Origin: Leclercia sp. LSNIH1
GTDB lineage: Bacteria > Pseudomonadota > Gammaproteobacteria > Enterobacterales > Enterobacteriaceae
Direction: 5' to 3'
Assembly (NCBI RefSeq): GCF_002902985.1
Contig: NZ_CP026167.1
Coordinates: 3,720,001 to 3,784,000 of the forward strand
DNA: 64,000 nucleotides
Part shown: positions 55,158 through 64,000 of the stretch, piece by piece
How the letters are laid out: each line of letters starts with the position of its first letter
Position numbering within the stretch: the stretch's first letter is position 1
Position numbers and translations under genes: made by a program
Notes under the pieces: model-generated
The model's input: the letters and a program-made list of their open reading frames with translations, nothing else
Told to the model about the DNA's origin: nothing
Database searches by the model: none

Positions 55158-57068
55158 TTACTGCGTCTGCGACGCGGCAAGGAAACGCACGGCGCGATCG
55201 ATATCCCGGGTACGTGGCGCCGGCGGCAGGCTGGCGATAAAGGTGGCGCCGTAAGGTCGCATGACCAGGCGGTTATCGCAGATCACCAGCACCCCGCGAT
55301 CGTCCACGTCACGGATCAGGCGCCCCACTCCCTGCTTAAGAGTAATGACCGCATCCGGAAGCTGCACCTCATCAAACGGATCGCCTCCCCGCAGGCGGCA
55401 ATCTTCCATCCGCGCCTTCAGCAACGGATCGTCCGGCGACGTAAAGGGCAGTTTGTCGATGATCACCAGCGACAGGGTATCGCCGCGCACGTCGACCCCT
55501 TCCCAGAAGCTACTCGTGGCCACCAGCAGGGCATTGCCGTGGCTGACAAACTGCTGCAGCAGCTGGCCTTTGCTGGTTTCCCCCTGCAACAGTACCGGCA
55601 GCGTCATGGTGGCGCGGAACTGCTCCGCCAGATCGCGCATCATGGCGTGGGAGGTGCAGAGCATAAAGCAGCGACCATTGTTGGCCTCAATCATCGGCTT
55701 AAGCATCGCCGCCAGATGGCGGGCGGCGCCGGGCTGATTAGGCAGCGGCAGGTTGCGCGGCACGCAGAGCAGCGCCTGGGTGGCGTAATCAAACGGGCTC
55801 GGCAGCAGCAGGGATTTGGCCTCTGCGATGCCGAGACGTTCGGTGAAATGGTGCAGATCGTCGTTAACCGACAGCGTGGCGGAGGTAAAGATCCAGCTAC
55901 CCGGCTTCTGCGCCATCACATCCTGGAACTTATCGGCCACGGTGAGCGGCGTCAGCGCGAGGGTGAAATGGCGCGAGTTGCATTCGTACCAGTAGCTGTA
56001 GCCGGGCTGGTTAAATTCTTTCAGCCGTTTCAGGCGCGCGCGGTAGAGCGTGGCGCGTTCAAAGGCGGCATCCAGCAGCGCCGAACGGCCGAGGGAGAGC
56101 TTCGCCACGTCGTAACAGAGCTCCAGAGCATCATCCAGCAGCAGCAGCGCGCGCTGAATATGCTGATCGGCCAGCAGTTCGCGCAGGTTGCCACGAAAAC
56201 CCGGATCGCCAAGCTGCATGCGAAAATCCTGCGTACTCTGCGCCAGGCGGTCGGCGCACTTCTGTAGCTGCTGGGTATCTTTCAGTTCGGTGCGGTAGGC
56301 GATGGTAAAATCTTTCGCCAGATCCAGCAGCTGGCGGCTGGAGAGCGACTGGCCGAAATACTGGCTGGCGATATCGGGGAGCTGATGGGCTTCGTCGAAG
56401 ATCAGCACCTCGGCTTCGGGGATCAGCTCGCCAAAACCGCTCTCTTTCACCACCATGTCCGCCAGGAAGAGGTGGTGGTTCACCACCACCACGTCGGCCT
56501 CCATCGCCGTTTTACGCGCTTTGACCACAAAACAGTCTTTATAGAGCGGACAGTCGCTGCCCAGACAGTTGTCGTTGGTGCTGGTGACCAGCGGCCAGGC
56601 AGGAGAGTCTTCGGCGACGCTGGCGCAGGTACTGATATCGCCATCCTGGGTCTGGTTGGCCCAGCTGCGCAGGATGATCACATCGCTGAGGGTCTGTACC
56701 GGCAGATCGCCGCCCGCCAGCGCCTGCTGTTCGAGCCGCTCAATACAGAGATAGTTGGAGCGCCCTTTCAGCAGGGCCAGACGGCCTTTATATTTCAGGG
56801 CTTTGGCGACGGTGGGCAGATCGCGGCTGTAGAGCTGATCCTGCAACGCTTTCGAACCGGTGGAGATGATCACCTTTTTCTTCGTGCGCAGCGCTGGCGC
56901 CAGATAGGCGTACGTTTTACCGGTGCCGGTCCCCGCCTCTACCACCAGTGGCTGGGCGCTGTCGATCGCCTCGGCTACCGCGTGCGCCATCTGGCGCTGC
57001 GGTTCGCGCGGCTTGAAGCCGGGAATTGCCTTTGCTAACTGTCCGTCTGCTGCGAAATCGTCTGCCAC
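55158..57068 (-). CDS. yoaA: DinG-like ATP-dependent helicase YoaA
   Basis: 636 aa, as in E. coli. Walker A EAGTGTGKT (about 40-48), DEAH box FDEAHQLPDIA, and four iron-sulfur cysteines between residues about 110 and 190 (CIERLEQ, CASVAED, CLGSDCPLYKDCF). C-terminal helicase motifs GVGRLIRDVDDRGVLVICD. In E. coli it acts with HolC in repair. Confidence 0.94.
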   Translation of the reverse strand: MADDFAADGQLAKAIPGFKPREPQRQMAHAVAEAIDSAQPLVVEAGTGTGKTYAYLAPALRTKKKVIISTGSKALQDQLYSRDLPTVAKALKYKGRLALLKGRSNYLCIERLEQQALAGGDLPVQTLSDVIILRSWANQTQDGDISTCASVAEDSPAWPLVTSTNDNCLGSDCPLYKDCFVVKARKTAMEADVVVVNHHLFLADMVVKESGFGELIPEAEVLIFDEAHQLPDIASQYFGQSLSSRQLLDLAKDFTIAYRTELKDTQQLQKCADRLAQSTQDFRMQLGDPGFRGNLRELLADQHIQRALLLLDDALELCYDVAKLSLGRSALLDAAFERATLYRARLKRLKEFNQPGYSYWYECNSRHFTLALTPLTVADKFQDVMAQKPGSWIFTSATLSVNDDLHHFTERLGIAEAKSLLLPSPFDYATQALLCVPRNLPLPNQPGAARHLAAMLKPMIEANNGRCFMLCTSHAMMRDLAEQFRATMTLPVLLQGETSKGQLLQQFVSHGNALLVATSSFWEGVDVRGDTLSLVIIDKLPFTSPDDPLLKARMEDCRLRGGDPFDEVQLPDAVITLKQGVGRLIRDVDDRGVLVICDNRLVMRPYGATFIASLPPAPRTRDIDRAVRFLAASQTQ

Positions 57069-57194
57069 TCTGCCCCCTGTAATTTTGCACAGGGATTATG
57101 TCAGGCCGATCGTCCTGGCGCCAGTCGAGAGTGACGCAGGCAAAACAATATGGCAGTCTTGCCCGCAGAAAGTCACCATAACGAGGAAACGTGT

Positions 57195-57539
57195 ATGACA
57201 ATTGTGCGCATTGATGCCGAAGCCCGCTGGTCAGATGTAGTGATCCACAACCAGACCCTCTACTACACCGGCGTACCGGAAAACCTGGATGCCGACGCCT
57301 ATGAGCAGACCGCCAATACCCTGGCGCAGATTGACGCAGTGCTGGAAAAACAGGGCAGCGACAAATCCCGCATTCTGGATGCGACCATTTTCCTTGCCAG
57401 TAAAGAGGATTTTGCGGCGATGAACAAAGCCTGGGACGAGTGGGTGGTGGCGGGTCACGCGCCTGTCCGCTGCACGGTACAGGCGACGCTGATGAAGCCG
57501 CAGTATAAGGTTGAGATTAAGATTATCGCTGCGGTGTAA
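57195..57539 (+). CDS. yoaB: RidA-family protein YoaB
   Basis: 114 aa from ATG 57195 (GAGG upstream). The Rid fold is recognised by VVIHNQTLYYTGVPENL and PVRCTVQATLMKPQYKVEI, with the conserved Arg in the substrate site. Rid proteins clear reactive enamine or imine intermediates. Divergent from yoaA. Confidence 0.93.
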   Translation: MTIVRIDAEARWSDVVIHNQTLYYTGVPENLDADAYEQTANTLAQIDAVLEKQGSDKSRILDATIFLASKEDFAAMNKAWDEWVVAGHAPVRCTVQATLMKPQYKVEIKIIAAV

Positions 57540-57544
57540 GGGCG

Positions 57545-57727
57545 TTACTCCTCTTCATCATCCTCAAAACGCGCCACGATCCGCTCGCCGGTATGGGTGG
57601 CGCGAAGCTCTTCTGCCACCTGAGAAATTGCCTGCCCGCTGCTCATCCCCTGGGACATCAGCTCCTGTATGCGCTCGACGGCCTTTTGCTGCTGCTCGTG
57701 GTTCAGTGAAGGTAAACCTGCAAACAT
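57545..57727 (-). CDS. yoaH: UPF0181 protein YoaH
   Basis: 60 aa from ATG 57727 with AGGAG six bases upstream (a TTG two codons earlier is less likely). Sequence [20 protein letters not shown] and a strongly acidic tail (RFEDDEEE). Function unknown; convergent with yoaB. Confidence 0.9.
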   Translation of the reverse strand: MFAGLPSLNHEQQQKAVERIQELMSQGMSSGQAISQVAEELRATHTGERIVARFEDDEEE

Positions 57728-57788
57728 TGTCAACTCCTGCTAAATTATTGGCGCTAATTATTTCACGCTGCCCGGTTGTTTACCACCC

Positions 57789-59141
57789 ATGAACTCGCTA
57801 TCCCCCACTGTTATGACATTACCGTGGCGTCCTGACGCCGCAGAATTCTGGTTTGCTCCGCTCAGCCATCTGCCGTGGGCCATGCTGCTGCACTCGGGCC
57901 ATGCGGATCACCCCTACAGTCGCTTTGACATTCTGGTCGCTGACCCGCGCAGCACACTGGTGACGCACGGAGCGGATACGATGATCGACGGGGTTCATTC
58001 TGACGCCTGCCCGCTGAGTTTGTTGCAGCAGGCCCTTGATGAGATGGGCCTGCCCTGCACGCCTGACCCGGACCTCCCCTTCCAGGGCGGCGCGCTGGGG
58101 CTGTTCGGCTATGACCTTGGCCGCCGCTTCGAAAAGCTGCCGGAACGGGCCTTGCGTGATATCACCCTGGCGGATATGGCGGTGGGCCTGTATGACTGGG
58201 CGATAATCGTCGATCACCACAAAGAGCGGGTGTCGCTGGTCTGTCATGGCGATGCACAGGCGCGGCTGGCCTGGCTTGAAGCACAGCGCCCCCCTGAGAA
58301 CGTACCTGCATTCCGGCTGACCTCCGGCTGGCAGGCCAATATGACCGCGGCGGAGTACCAGGAAAAATTTGAGCGCGTGCAGGCCTTCCTGCACAGCGGC
58401 GACTGCTATCAGGTGAATCTGGCCCAGCGTTTCCAGGCCCGCTACGAGGGCGACGAATGGCAGGCGTTTACCCGGCTGAACGCCAACAACCGCGCCCCCT
58501 TCAGCGCCTTTTTGCGTCTTGAAGAGGGGGCGATCCTGAGCCTCTCCCCGGAGCGTTTTATTCATCTGGCGGAAGGCACCATTCAGACCCGCCCGATCAA
58601 AGGCACTCTGCCGCGCCTGGCGGATGCCGAGGCGGATCGCCAGCAGGCGGAGAAGCTCGCCGCCTCGCCGAAAGACAGAGCCGAGAATCTGATGATTGTC
58701 GATCTGATGCGCAATGATATTGGCCGGGTGGCGGAGCCGGGAAGCGTGCGGGTGCCGGAGCTGTTCGTGGTGGAGCCCTTCCCGGCCGTGCATCACCTGG
58801 TGAGCACCATCACCGCCCGCCTGCCGCAAGCGCAGACCGCGTGCGATCTGCTGCGCGCCGCGTTTCCCGGCGGGTCGATCACCGGCGCGCCAAAAGTGCG
58901 GGCGATGGAGATCATCGACGAACTGGAGCCGCATCGCCGGAACGCATGGTGCGGCAGCATCGGCTATATCAGCCTCTGCGGCGGCATGGATACCAGCATC
59001 ACCATTCGAACCCTGACGGCGGTGGAGGGGCAGCTCTACTGTTCCGCAGGCGGTGGCATTGTGGCTGACAGCCAGGCCGGGGCGGAATATCAGGAAACGT
59101 TTGATAAAGTGAATCGTATTCTGCAACAACTGGAGTGCTAA
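57789..59141 (+). CDS. pabB: Aminodeoxychorismate synthase component I
   Basis: 450 aa. N-terminal half, then the chorismate-binding domain with SFLRLEEGAILSLSPERF-like text, RPIKGTLPR (catalytic Lys), ENLMIVDLMRNDIGRV and the late GGSITGAPKVRAMEIIDELE. It makes aminodeoxychorismate for folate with PabA and PabC. Upstream of nudL, three bases apart. Confidence 0.95.
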   Translation: MNSLSPTVMTLPWRPDAAEFWFAPLSHLPWAMLLHSGHADHPYSRFDILVADPRSTLVTHGADTMIDGVHSDACPLSLLQQALDEMGLPCTPDPDLPFQGGALGLFGYDLGRRFEKLPERALRDITLADMAVGLYDWAIIVDHHKERVSLVCHGDAQARLAWLEAQRPPENVPAFRLTSGWQANMTAAEYQEKFERVQAFLHSGDCYQVNLAQRFQARYEGDEWQAFTRLNANNRAPFSAFLRLEEGAILSLSPERFIHLAEGTIQTRPIKGTLPRLADAEADRQQAEKLAASPKDRAENLMIVDLMRNDIGRVAEPGSVRVPELFVVEPFPAVHHLVSTITARLPQAQTACDLLRAAFPGGSITGAPKVRAMEIIDELEPHRRNAWCGSIGYISLCGGMDTSITIRTLTAVEGQLYCSAGGGIVADSQAGAEYQETFDKVNRILQQLEC

Positions 59142-59144
59142 CTG

Positions 59145-59723
59145 GTGAATATCGACGATCTGACCCTCGACCATTTTTTATCGCGTTTTCAGCTGTTGCG
59201 CCCGCAGGTGAACAGCACGTCGCTGAACCAGCGTCAGGCGGCAGTGTTGATCCCGGTGGTGCGCCGGGAGCAGCCGGGCCTGCTGTTGACCCGGCGCTCG
59301 GCGAAGCTGCGTAAACATGCCGGTCAGGTGGCCTTTCCCGGCGGCGCGGTAGACAGCACCGACGCCTCATTAATTGCCGCCGCCCTGCGTGAAGCCGAAG
59401 AAGAGGTGGCGATCCCGCCGCACAAGGTCGAGGTGATTGGCGTCCTGCCGCCGGTGGACAGCGTCACCGGTTTTCAGGTTACGCCGGTGGTGGGGATTAT
59501 TCCGCCGGATCTGCACTATCACGCCAGCGAGGACGAAGTGGAGTCGGTCTTTGAAATGCCGCTGGCGGAAGCCCTGCGTCTGGGCCGTTATCATCCGCTC
59601 GATATTCATCGCCGTGGCCACGATCATCGGGTGTGGCTCTCCTGGTATGAGCATTATTTTGTCTGGGGCATGACGGCGGGAATAATTCGTGAGCTGGCGC
59701 TGCAGATCGGCCTGAAACCTTGA
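59145..59723 (+). CDS. nudL: CoA pyrophosphatase, Nudix
   Basis: 192 aa from GTG 59145. Nudix box around residues 65-90 ([20 protein letters not shown] followed by AEEEVAI), with the CoA-specific upstream motif [20 protein letters not shown]. It cleaves CoA and derivatives. Coupled to pabB by a three-base gap. Confidence 0.93.
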   Translation: MNIDDLTLDHFLSRFQLLRPQVNSTSLNQRQAAVLIPVVRREQPGLLLTRRSAKLRKHAGQVAFPGGAVDSTDASLIAAALREAEEEVAIPPHKVEVIGVLPPVDSVTGFQVTPVVGIIPPDLHYHASEDEVESVFEMPLAEALRLGRYHPLDIHRRGHDHRVWLSWYEHYFVWGMTAGIIRELALQIGLKP

Positions 59724-59906
59724 CTATACTTTACATTCGCCTCTTTTTTGCGCCTTTGCGATCGGCCTCCCGCTATTAGTTTATCAGGCGTTAATCATTA
59801 GTTTAATTCATGTGAATAGTTAAGCTGACGACAGGGTTCCCTCTTACACTATGCGAAGTTATTACATCGTTACTGGAAACCCGGTAACCCTGTCAGGAGT
59901 GTTAAA

Positions 59907-61271
59907 GTGATTAGTATATTCGACATGTTCAAAGTGGGGATTGGTCCCTCTTCTTCCCACACTGTCGGGCCGATGAAGGCCGGTAAACAGTTCGTCGATG
60001 ACCTGGTCGAAAAAGGATTACTGGATAGCGTTACCCGCGTGGCTGTAGACGTTTACGGTTCACTGTCGCTTACGGGTAAAGGCCACCACACCGATATCGC
60101 CATTATTATGGGTCTGGCCGGGAATATGCCGGACACCGTAGATATTGACGCCATTCCGGCGTTTATTCGCGACGTGGAAACGCGCGGTCGTCTGCTGCTG
60201 GCGAATGGCCGGCATGAAGTCGATTTCCCGCAGGACGACGGCATGCGTTTTCGCAGCGACAACCTCTCCCTGCATGAAAACGGGATGCAGATCCACGCCT
60301 TCAGCGGCGAGAAAGTGGTCTACAGCAAGACCTACTACTCCATCGGCGGCGGCTTTATCGTCGATGAAGAGCATTTCGGCCAGGACGTCACGGGCGACGT
60401 AAAGGTGCCTTACCCATTCAAATCGGCGACAGAAATGCTGAATTACTGCAAGGAGACTGGCCTGTCCCTCTCCGGCATGGTGATGCAGAACGAGCTGGCG
60501 CTGCACAGCAAGAAAGAGATTGAAGACTATTTCGCCAACGTCTGGCAGACCATGCGCGCCTGTATCGATCGCGGTATGAATACCGAAGGGGTACTGCCTG
60601 GCCCACTGCGCGTGCCGCGTCGTGCCTCTGCCCTGCGCCGGATGCTGGTTACGACGGATAAGTACTCCAACGATCCGATGAACGTGGTGGACTGGGTCAA
60701 CATGTTTGCCCTCGCGGTGAACGAAGAGAACGCCGCCGGTGGCCGCGTGGTGACCGCGCCGACCAACGGTGCCTGCGGGATCGTTCCGGCAGTGCTGGCC
60801 TACTACGATCACTTTATCGAATCGGTAAGCCCGGATATCTATATTCGCTACTTCCTCGCCGCAGGCGCGGTGGGTGCGCTGTATAAGATGAATGCCTCCA
60901 TTTCCGGCGCTGAGGTTGGCTGTCAGGGTGAAGTGGGCGTGGCCTGTTCCATGGCGGCAGCCGGTCTGGCTGAGCTGCTGGGCGCCAGCCCGGAGCAGGT
61001 ATGCGTGGCCGCCGAGATCGGCATGGAACATAACCTCGGTCTGACCTGTGACCCGGTTGCCGGTCAGGTGCAGGTGCCATGTATTGAGCGTAACGCGATT
61101 GCCTCCGTAAAAGCGATCAACGCCTCCCGTATGGCGATGCGCCGTACCAGCGAACCGCGCGTCTCGCTGGATAAGGTGATCGAAACCATGTACGAAACCG
61201 GTAAAGATATGAACGCCAAATACCGCGAAACGTCCCGCGGCGGTCTGGCCATTAAGGTGCAGTGCGACTAA
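59907..61271 (+). CDS. sdaA: L-serine ammonia-lyase
   Basis: 454 aa from GTG 59907 (CAGGAG upstream). Iron-sulfur enzyme: opening [20 protein letters not shown], Cys in [15 protein letters not shown], and later cysteines near [18 protein letters not shown] and [16 protein letters not shown]. It turns serine into pyruvate and ammonia. Confidence 0.96.
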   Translation: MISIFDMFKVGIGPSSSHTVGPMKAGKQFVDDLVEKGLLDSVTRVAVDVYGSLSLTGKGHHTDIAIIMGLAGNMPDTVDIDAIPAFIRDVETRGRLLLANGRHEVDFPQDDGMRFRSDNLSLHENGMQIHAFSGEKVVYSKTYYSIGGGFIVDEEHFGQDVTGDVKVPYPFKSATEMLNYCKETGLSLSGMVMQNELALHSKKEIEDYFANVWQTMRACIDRGMNTEGVLPGPLRVPRRASALRRMLVTTDKYSNDPMNVVDWVNMFALAVNEENAAGGRVVTAPTNGACGIVPAVLAYYDHFIESVSPDIYIRYFLAAGAVGALYKMNASISGAEVGCQGEVGVACSMAAAGLAELLGASPEQVCVAAEIGMEHNLGLTCDPVAGQVQVPCIERNAIASVKAINASRMAMRRTSEPRVSLDKVIETMYETGKDMNAKYRETSRGGLAIKVQCD

Positions 61272-61315
61272 GACGCTGAAAGCGCTTCTGCAACTTTCGT
61301 CTTTCATGCTTTAAA

Positions 61316-61338
61316 CGCCCATCTGATAGGGATGGGCG
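61316..61338 (+). terminator. Terminator-like hairpin after sdaA
   Basis: CGCCCATC / GATGGGCG stem with seven-base loop followed by AATTTCAT; the T-run is poor. Confidence 0.5.
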
Positions 61339-61435
61339 AATTTCATCCCCTTTCCTCGTTACCTGAAATAATGCCGACTACACTAGCCAGGTTGCCACGG
61401 GCATCTGCGCCAGTGGCTCTTCGGGTGACCGTGGC

Positions 61436-63028
61436 ATGCAAACAACGCACAGGATAATTAAAAATTATCACCGCAAACGGGTAATCGTTTGCCTCCTGCT
61501 GTCCCTTTCCACTCTCGTTTGCACGCTAATTATCGGCTTTATTTCACAGCGCAATTTAAATCAGCAGACCACCGTGGCCTTTGTCTCCCATGCTGTCGAT
61601 ACGCTGGATAAGATCCTGCAGCCGCTGGAGACGGGACGCGAGGTGGTACAACCGCTTATCGGCCTGCCCTGCGTGGAGGTCAACTTTTTACTGCGCAAGC
61701 ACGCCGCCTCCCTGCAAACCGTGCGCTCAATCGGCCTGATTAAAGACGGCATTCTCTATTGCTCAAGCATGTTCGGTGACCGCGATATCCCCATCAGCCA
61801 GTTTCAGCCCCTGCTGCCCGCCGCGCAGCCCTTACTGCTCCTGACCACAGACCAGCCGCTGATGAAAGGCAGCCCGGTGCTGATCCAATGGTATCCGGCG
61901 CCCGGCCAGAGTGAGGATGGCATCATGGAGATTGTGAATATCGATCTTATCGCCCGGATGCTGCTGGAGCCCCAGCTGCCGCTCATCAGCGACGTTAACC
62001 TCAGCGTCGGCGGTAAGTACCTGAACCATGAGCGCCAGCTTTCGGACAGGCTGGTGACAGACGCTGGCGACAACGTTTACCAGCAGGCTTCCCTCAACTT
62101 TCCTTTCATCATCACCGTCAACGGCCCGGGGCTGACCGCGCTGGCGCTGAAAAATCTGCCGTCGCAGCTGCCGCTGGCGGTGATATTCAGCATGCTGGTG
62201 GGGTATATCGCCTGGCTTGCCACCGCCAGTCGCATGAGCTTTACCCGGGAGATCAACTTTGGCCTGGCCTCCGGTGAGTTTGAGCTCTTTTGCCAGCCGC
62301 TGATCGATGCCAAAAAACAGGATTGCGTCGGCGTGGAAATTCTTCTGCGCTGGAATAATCCGCGGCAGGGGTGGATCGCCCCGGATATTTTTATTCCGCT
62401 GGCGGAGGAGCATAACCTGATTGTCCCCCTCACCCGCTACGTGCTTATTGAAACCGTCCGTCATCTGGCGATGTTTCCTACCGCGCCGGGCTTTCATATT
62501 GGGATTAACGTCGCAGCCAGCCATTTCCGTGACGGCACTCTGCTTCACGACCTGAATCGCGTCTGGTTCAGCGCCGAGCCCGCGCAGCAGCTGGTCATTG
62601 AATTAACCGAGCGCGATACCCTGCTGGAGATGGACTACACCATGGTAGAGGCGTTACATCAGAAAGGGGTGAAGCTGGCGATTGACGATTTTGGTACCGG
62701 GAGCAGTTCGCTTTCGTGGCTGGAGAAACTCAATCCGGAAGTGCTGAAAATTGATAAATCTTTTACCGCCGCCATCGGCACGGATGCCGTCAACTCAACG
62801 GTGACAGACATTATTATCGCCCTGGCTCAGAGACTGAATATTGAACTGGTGGCTGAAGGGGTGGAAACCCGCGACCAGGCGAGCCATCTGCGCCTGCACG
62901 GGGTGGATATCCTTCAGGGATTTTTGTACGCGCGGCCGATGCCACTGCGGGATTTCCCGCAGTGGCTGGCGGAGAGTTCCCCTCCGCCAGCCTCTCATAA
63001 CGGCGATATGATGCCGTCGGCTCCGTAA
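61436..63028 (+). CDS. pdeD: c-di-GMP phosphodiesterase with CSS sensor domain
   Basis: 530 aa. Two membrane spans (about 17-38 and 237-258) enclose a periplasmic CSSxxP-type domain with the motif LYCSSMFGD. The cytoplasmic EAL domain (about 265-515) keeps all catalytic residues: VEILLRW (E-I-L in place of E-A-L), INVAASHF, IELTERD, IDDFGTGSSS, KIDKSF, EGVETRDQA and LQGFLYARP. It degrades c-di-GMP, likely under disulfide control by DsbA/DsbB. Confidence 0.92.
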   Translation: MQTTHRIIKNYHRKRVIVCLLLSLSTLVCTLIIGFISQRNLNQQTTVAFVSHAVDTLDKILQPLETGREVVQPLIGLPCVEVNFLLRKHAASLQTVRSIGLIKDGILYCSSMFGDRDIPISQFQPLLPAAQPLLLLTTDQPLMKGSPVLIQWYPAPGQSEDGIMEIVNIDLIARMLLEPQLPLISDVNLSVGGKYLNHERQLSDRLVTDAGDNVYQQASLNFPFIITVNGPGLTALALKNLPSQLPLAVIFSMLVGYIAWLATASRMSFTREINFGLASGEFELFCQPLIDAKKQDCVGVEILLRWNNPRQGWIAPDIFIPLAEEHNLIVPLTRYVLIETVRHLAMFPTAPGFHIGINVAASHFRDGTLLHDLNRVWFSAEPAQQLVIELTERDTLLEMDYTMVEALHQKGVKLAIDDFGTGSSSLSWLEKLNPEVLKIDKSFTAAIGTDAVNSTVTDIIIALAQRLNIELVAEGVETRDQASHLRLHGVDILQGFLYARPMPLRDFPQWLAESSPPPASHNGDMMPSAP

Positions 63029-64000
63029 TTACTCTTCTTCGTCGTGGGCGGACTGTTCTTTAACAATGCGCACCAGATCAACGCGGTAATCGTTGGCGGT
63101 CACGATGGTTATCTTCAGCGGCGGCAGCTCAAGCACATCACCGGCTCGCGGAATTTGACCGTTCACGGCAATCACCAGACCGGCCACCGTCGCGATATCT
63201 TCATCGTGGTTGGTCAGGTGTTCCAGCCCCAGCGTATGTTGCAGGGCGTGCAGATCCGTGGTGCCTTTGACCAGCCAGCCATCATTATCGTTAACGATCT
63301 CCGGCGTTTCGTCGGCATCCGGGAACTCACCGGCAATCGCTTCAAGAACATCCAGCGGCGTAACCAGACCCTGCACCACGCCAAACTCGTTGGTCACGAT
63401 GACAAAGCTACCCCGGGCACGGCGCAGTACGCCAAGCAGGTTGATCGGGTCGAGCGTTTCCGGCACCACGATAGCAGGCGATGCGGCGGCAATGGCCTCA
63501 ACGTCCACGCCCTCTTCCAGTGCCACCAGCATCTCTTTGGCACGAACCACGCCGATGATCTCATCCAGCTCGCCGCGACACACCGGGAACAGGCTGTGCG
63601 GAGAGGAGAGCAGCTGCTGGCGGATTTCCGTCACGCTCAGTCTGGCATCGACCCAGCTGATTTCACCGCGCGGGGTCATGATGCCGCGCAGGGAACGCGA
63701 GGCCAGGGACAGCACGCCGTTAATCATATAGCGCTCTTCTTCAACAAAGGCGCCTTCCGGAACCGGCACCGGGACATGGTTATCGCTGTCCTGCTGTGCT
63801 TTGGCTTCGCGGCGGCCACCCATCAGACGCAAAATCGCATCAGCGGTCCGGGCACGCAGCGGCTGGTTCGACTGCTGGCGAATAAAGTTGCGACGGGCAA
63901 TCTGGTTAAACAGCTCTATAATGATGGAGAAACCAATTGCGGCGTACAGATAGCCTTTCGGAATATGGAAGCCGAAACCTTCTGCCACCAGGCTCAGACC
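63029..64000 (-). CDS. yoaE: YoaE, TerC-CBS-CorC membrane protein, C-terminal part (5' end outside window)
   Basis: The frame is open to the last base, so the start lies beyond 64000; about 323 of an expected 518 residues are seen. The visible part begins in the end of the TerC-like membrane domain (KGYLYAAIGFSIIIELFNQI), then two CBS domains (GIMTPRGEISWVDARLSVTE, SFVIVTNEFGVVQGLVTPLD) and a CorC/HlyC transporter-associated domain. Likely an inner-membrane metal-ion related protein; function not proven. Convergent with pdeD, stops adjoining. Confidence 0.9.
   Translation of the reverse strand, partial: GLSLVAEGFGFHIPKGYLYAAIGFSIIIELFNQIARRNFIRQQSNQPLRARTADAILRLMGGRREAKAQQDSDNHVPVPVPEGAFVEEERYMINGVLSLASRSLRGIMTPRGEISWVDARLSVTEIRQQLLSSPHSLFPVCRGELDEIIGVVRAKEMLVALEEGVDVEAIAAASPAIVVPETLDPINLLGVLRRARGSFVIVTNEFGVVQGLVTPLDVLEAIAGEFPDADETPEIVNDNDGWLVKGTTDLHALQHTLGLEHLTNHDEDIATVAGLVIAVNGQIPRAGDVLELPPLKITIVTANDYRVDLVRIVKEQSAHDEEE

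Noticed and set aside
54684..56267. 527-aa plus-strand open frame
   Set aside because: Antisense to tsaB and yoaA, both well identified; no domain recognised in it.
57819..59174. 451-aa minus-strand open frame
   Set aside because: Antisense to pabB, which has all chorismate-binding motifs.
60060..61307. 415-aa minus-strand open frame
   Set aside because: Antisense to sdaA; composition is that of a shadow frame.

Overview
The window is chromosomal DNA of an enterobacterium (family Enterobacteriaceae). The right half has the E. coli-type backbone order treA-ymgE-ycgR-emtA-ldcA-cvrA-dadX-dadA-ycgB-fadR-nhaB-dsbB-ycgN-ycgM-ycgL-minCDE-rnd-fadD-yeaY-tsaB-yoaA-yoaB-yoaH-pabB-nudL-sdaA-pdeD-yoaE. 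Protein similarity to E. coli, REP-like palindromes between genes and the minE-rnd junction (loci far apart in E. coli K-12) point to the Enterobacter/Lelliottia/Leclercia/Klebsiella side of the family; the genus is inference.

Layout. 1-9.9 kb is accessory: the end of a YdeP-type molybdopterin oxidoreductase, small unknown genes, an AzlCD exporter, a half-size FUSC protein, a gene behind an Ash-like leader ORF, an orphan type VI secretion module (hcp, Tlde1-type L,D-transpeptidase-fold effector, small membrane protein as candidate immunity), and an AT-rich NACHT ATPase gene broken by one in-frame stop codon. A diverged direct repeat of about 135 nt (2059-2193 and 5364-5498) flanks the AzlCD/FUSC part.

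9.9-25.7 kb is a catabolic island for the plant hormone indole-3-acetic acid (IAA). It holds iacR, iacH, the iacA-B-I-C-D-E-F-G operon, an MFS transporter, 3-oxoadipate CoA-transferase, enol-lactonase and catBCA, plus a divergent second MFS transporter. Together these should take IAA to catechol and, by ortho cleavage, to 3-oxoadipyl-CoA. No thiolase (pcaF) and no separate cat regulator are present, so IacR probably controls the whole block.

25.7-32.6 kb is mixed: an unrecognised 267-aa protein, an AraC-family remnant, an orphan phage KilAC antirepressor with a LexA box upstream, an MBL hydrolase, an OBAP lipoprotein, and a sugar porin next to a frameshifted GPH symporter.

32.8-64 kb is backbone metabolism, envelope and cell-division genes. 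Visible regulation there includes a sigma-28 promoter before ycgR, a CRP-like site before dadA, a FadR operator before fadD (with fadR itself 9 kb away), and several intrinsic terminators. The first and last genes run off the window. I saw no tRNA, rRNA or CRISPR array.
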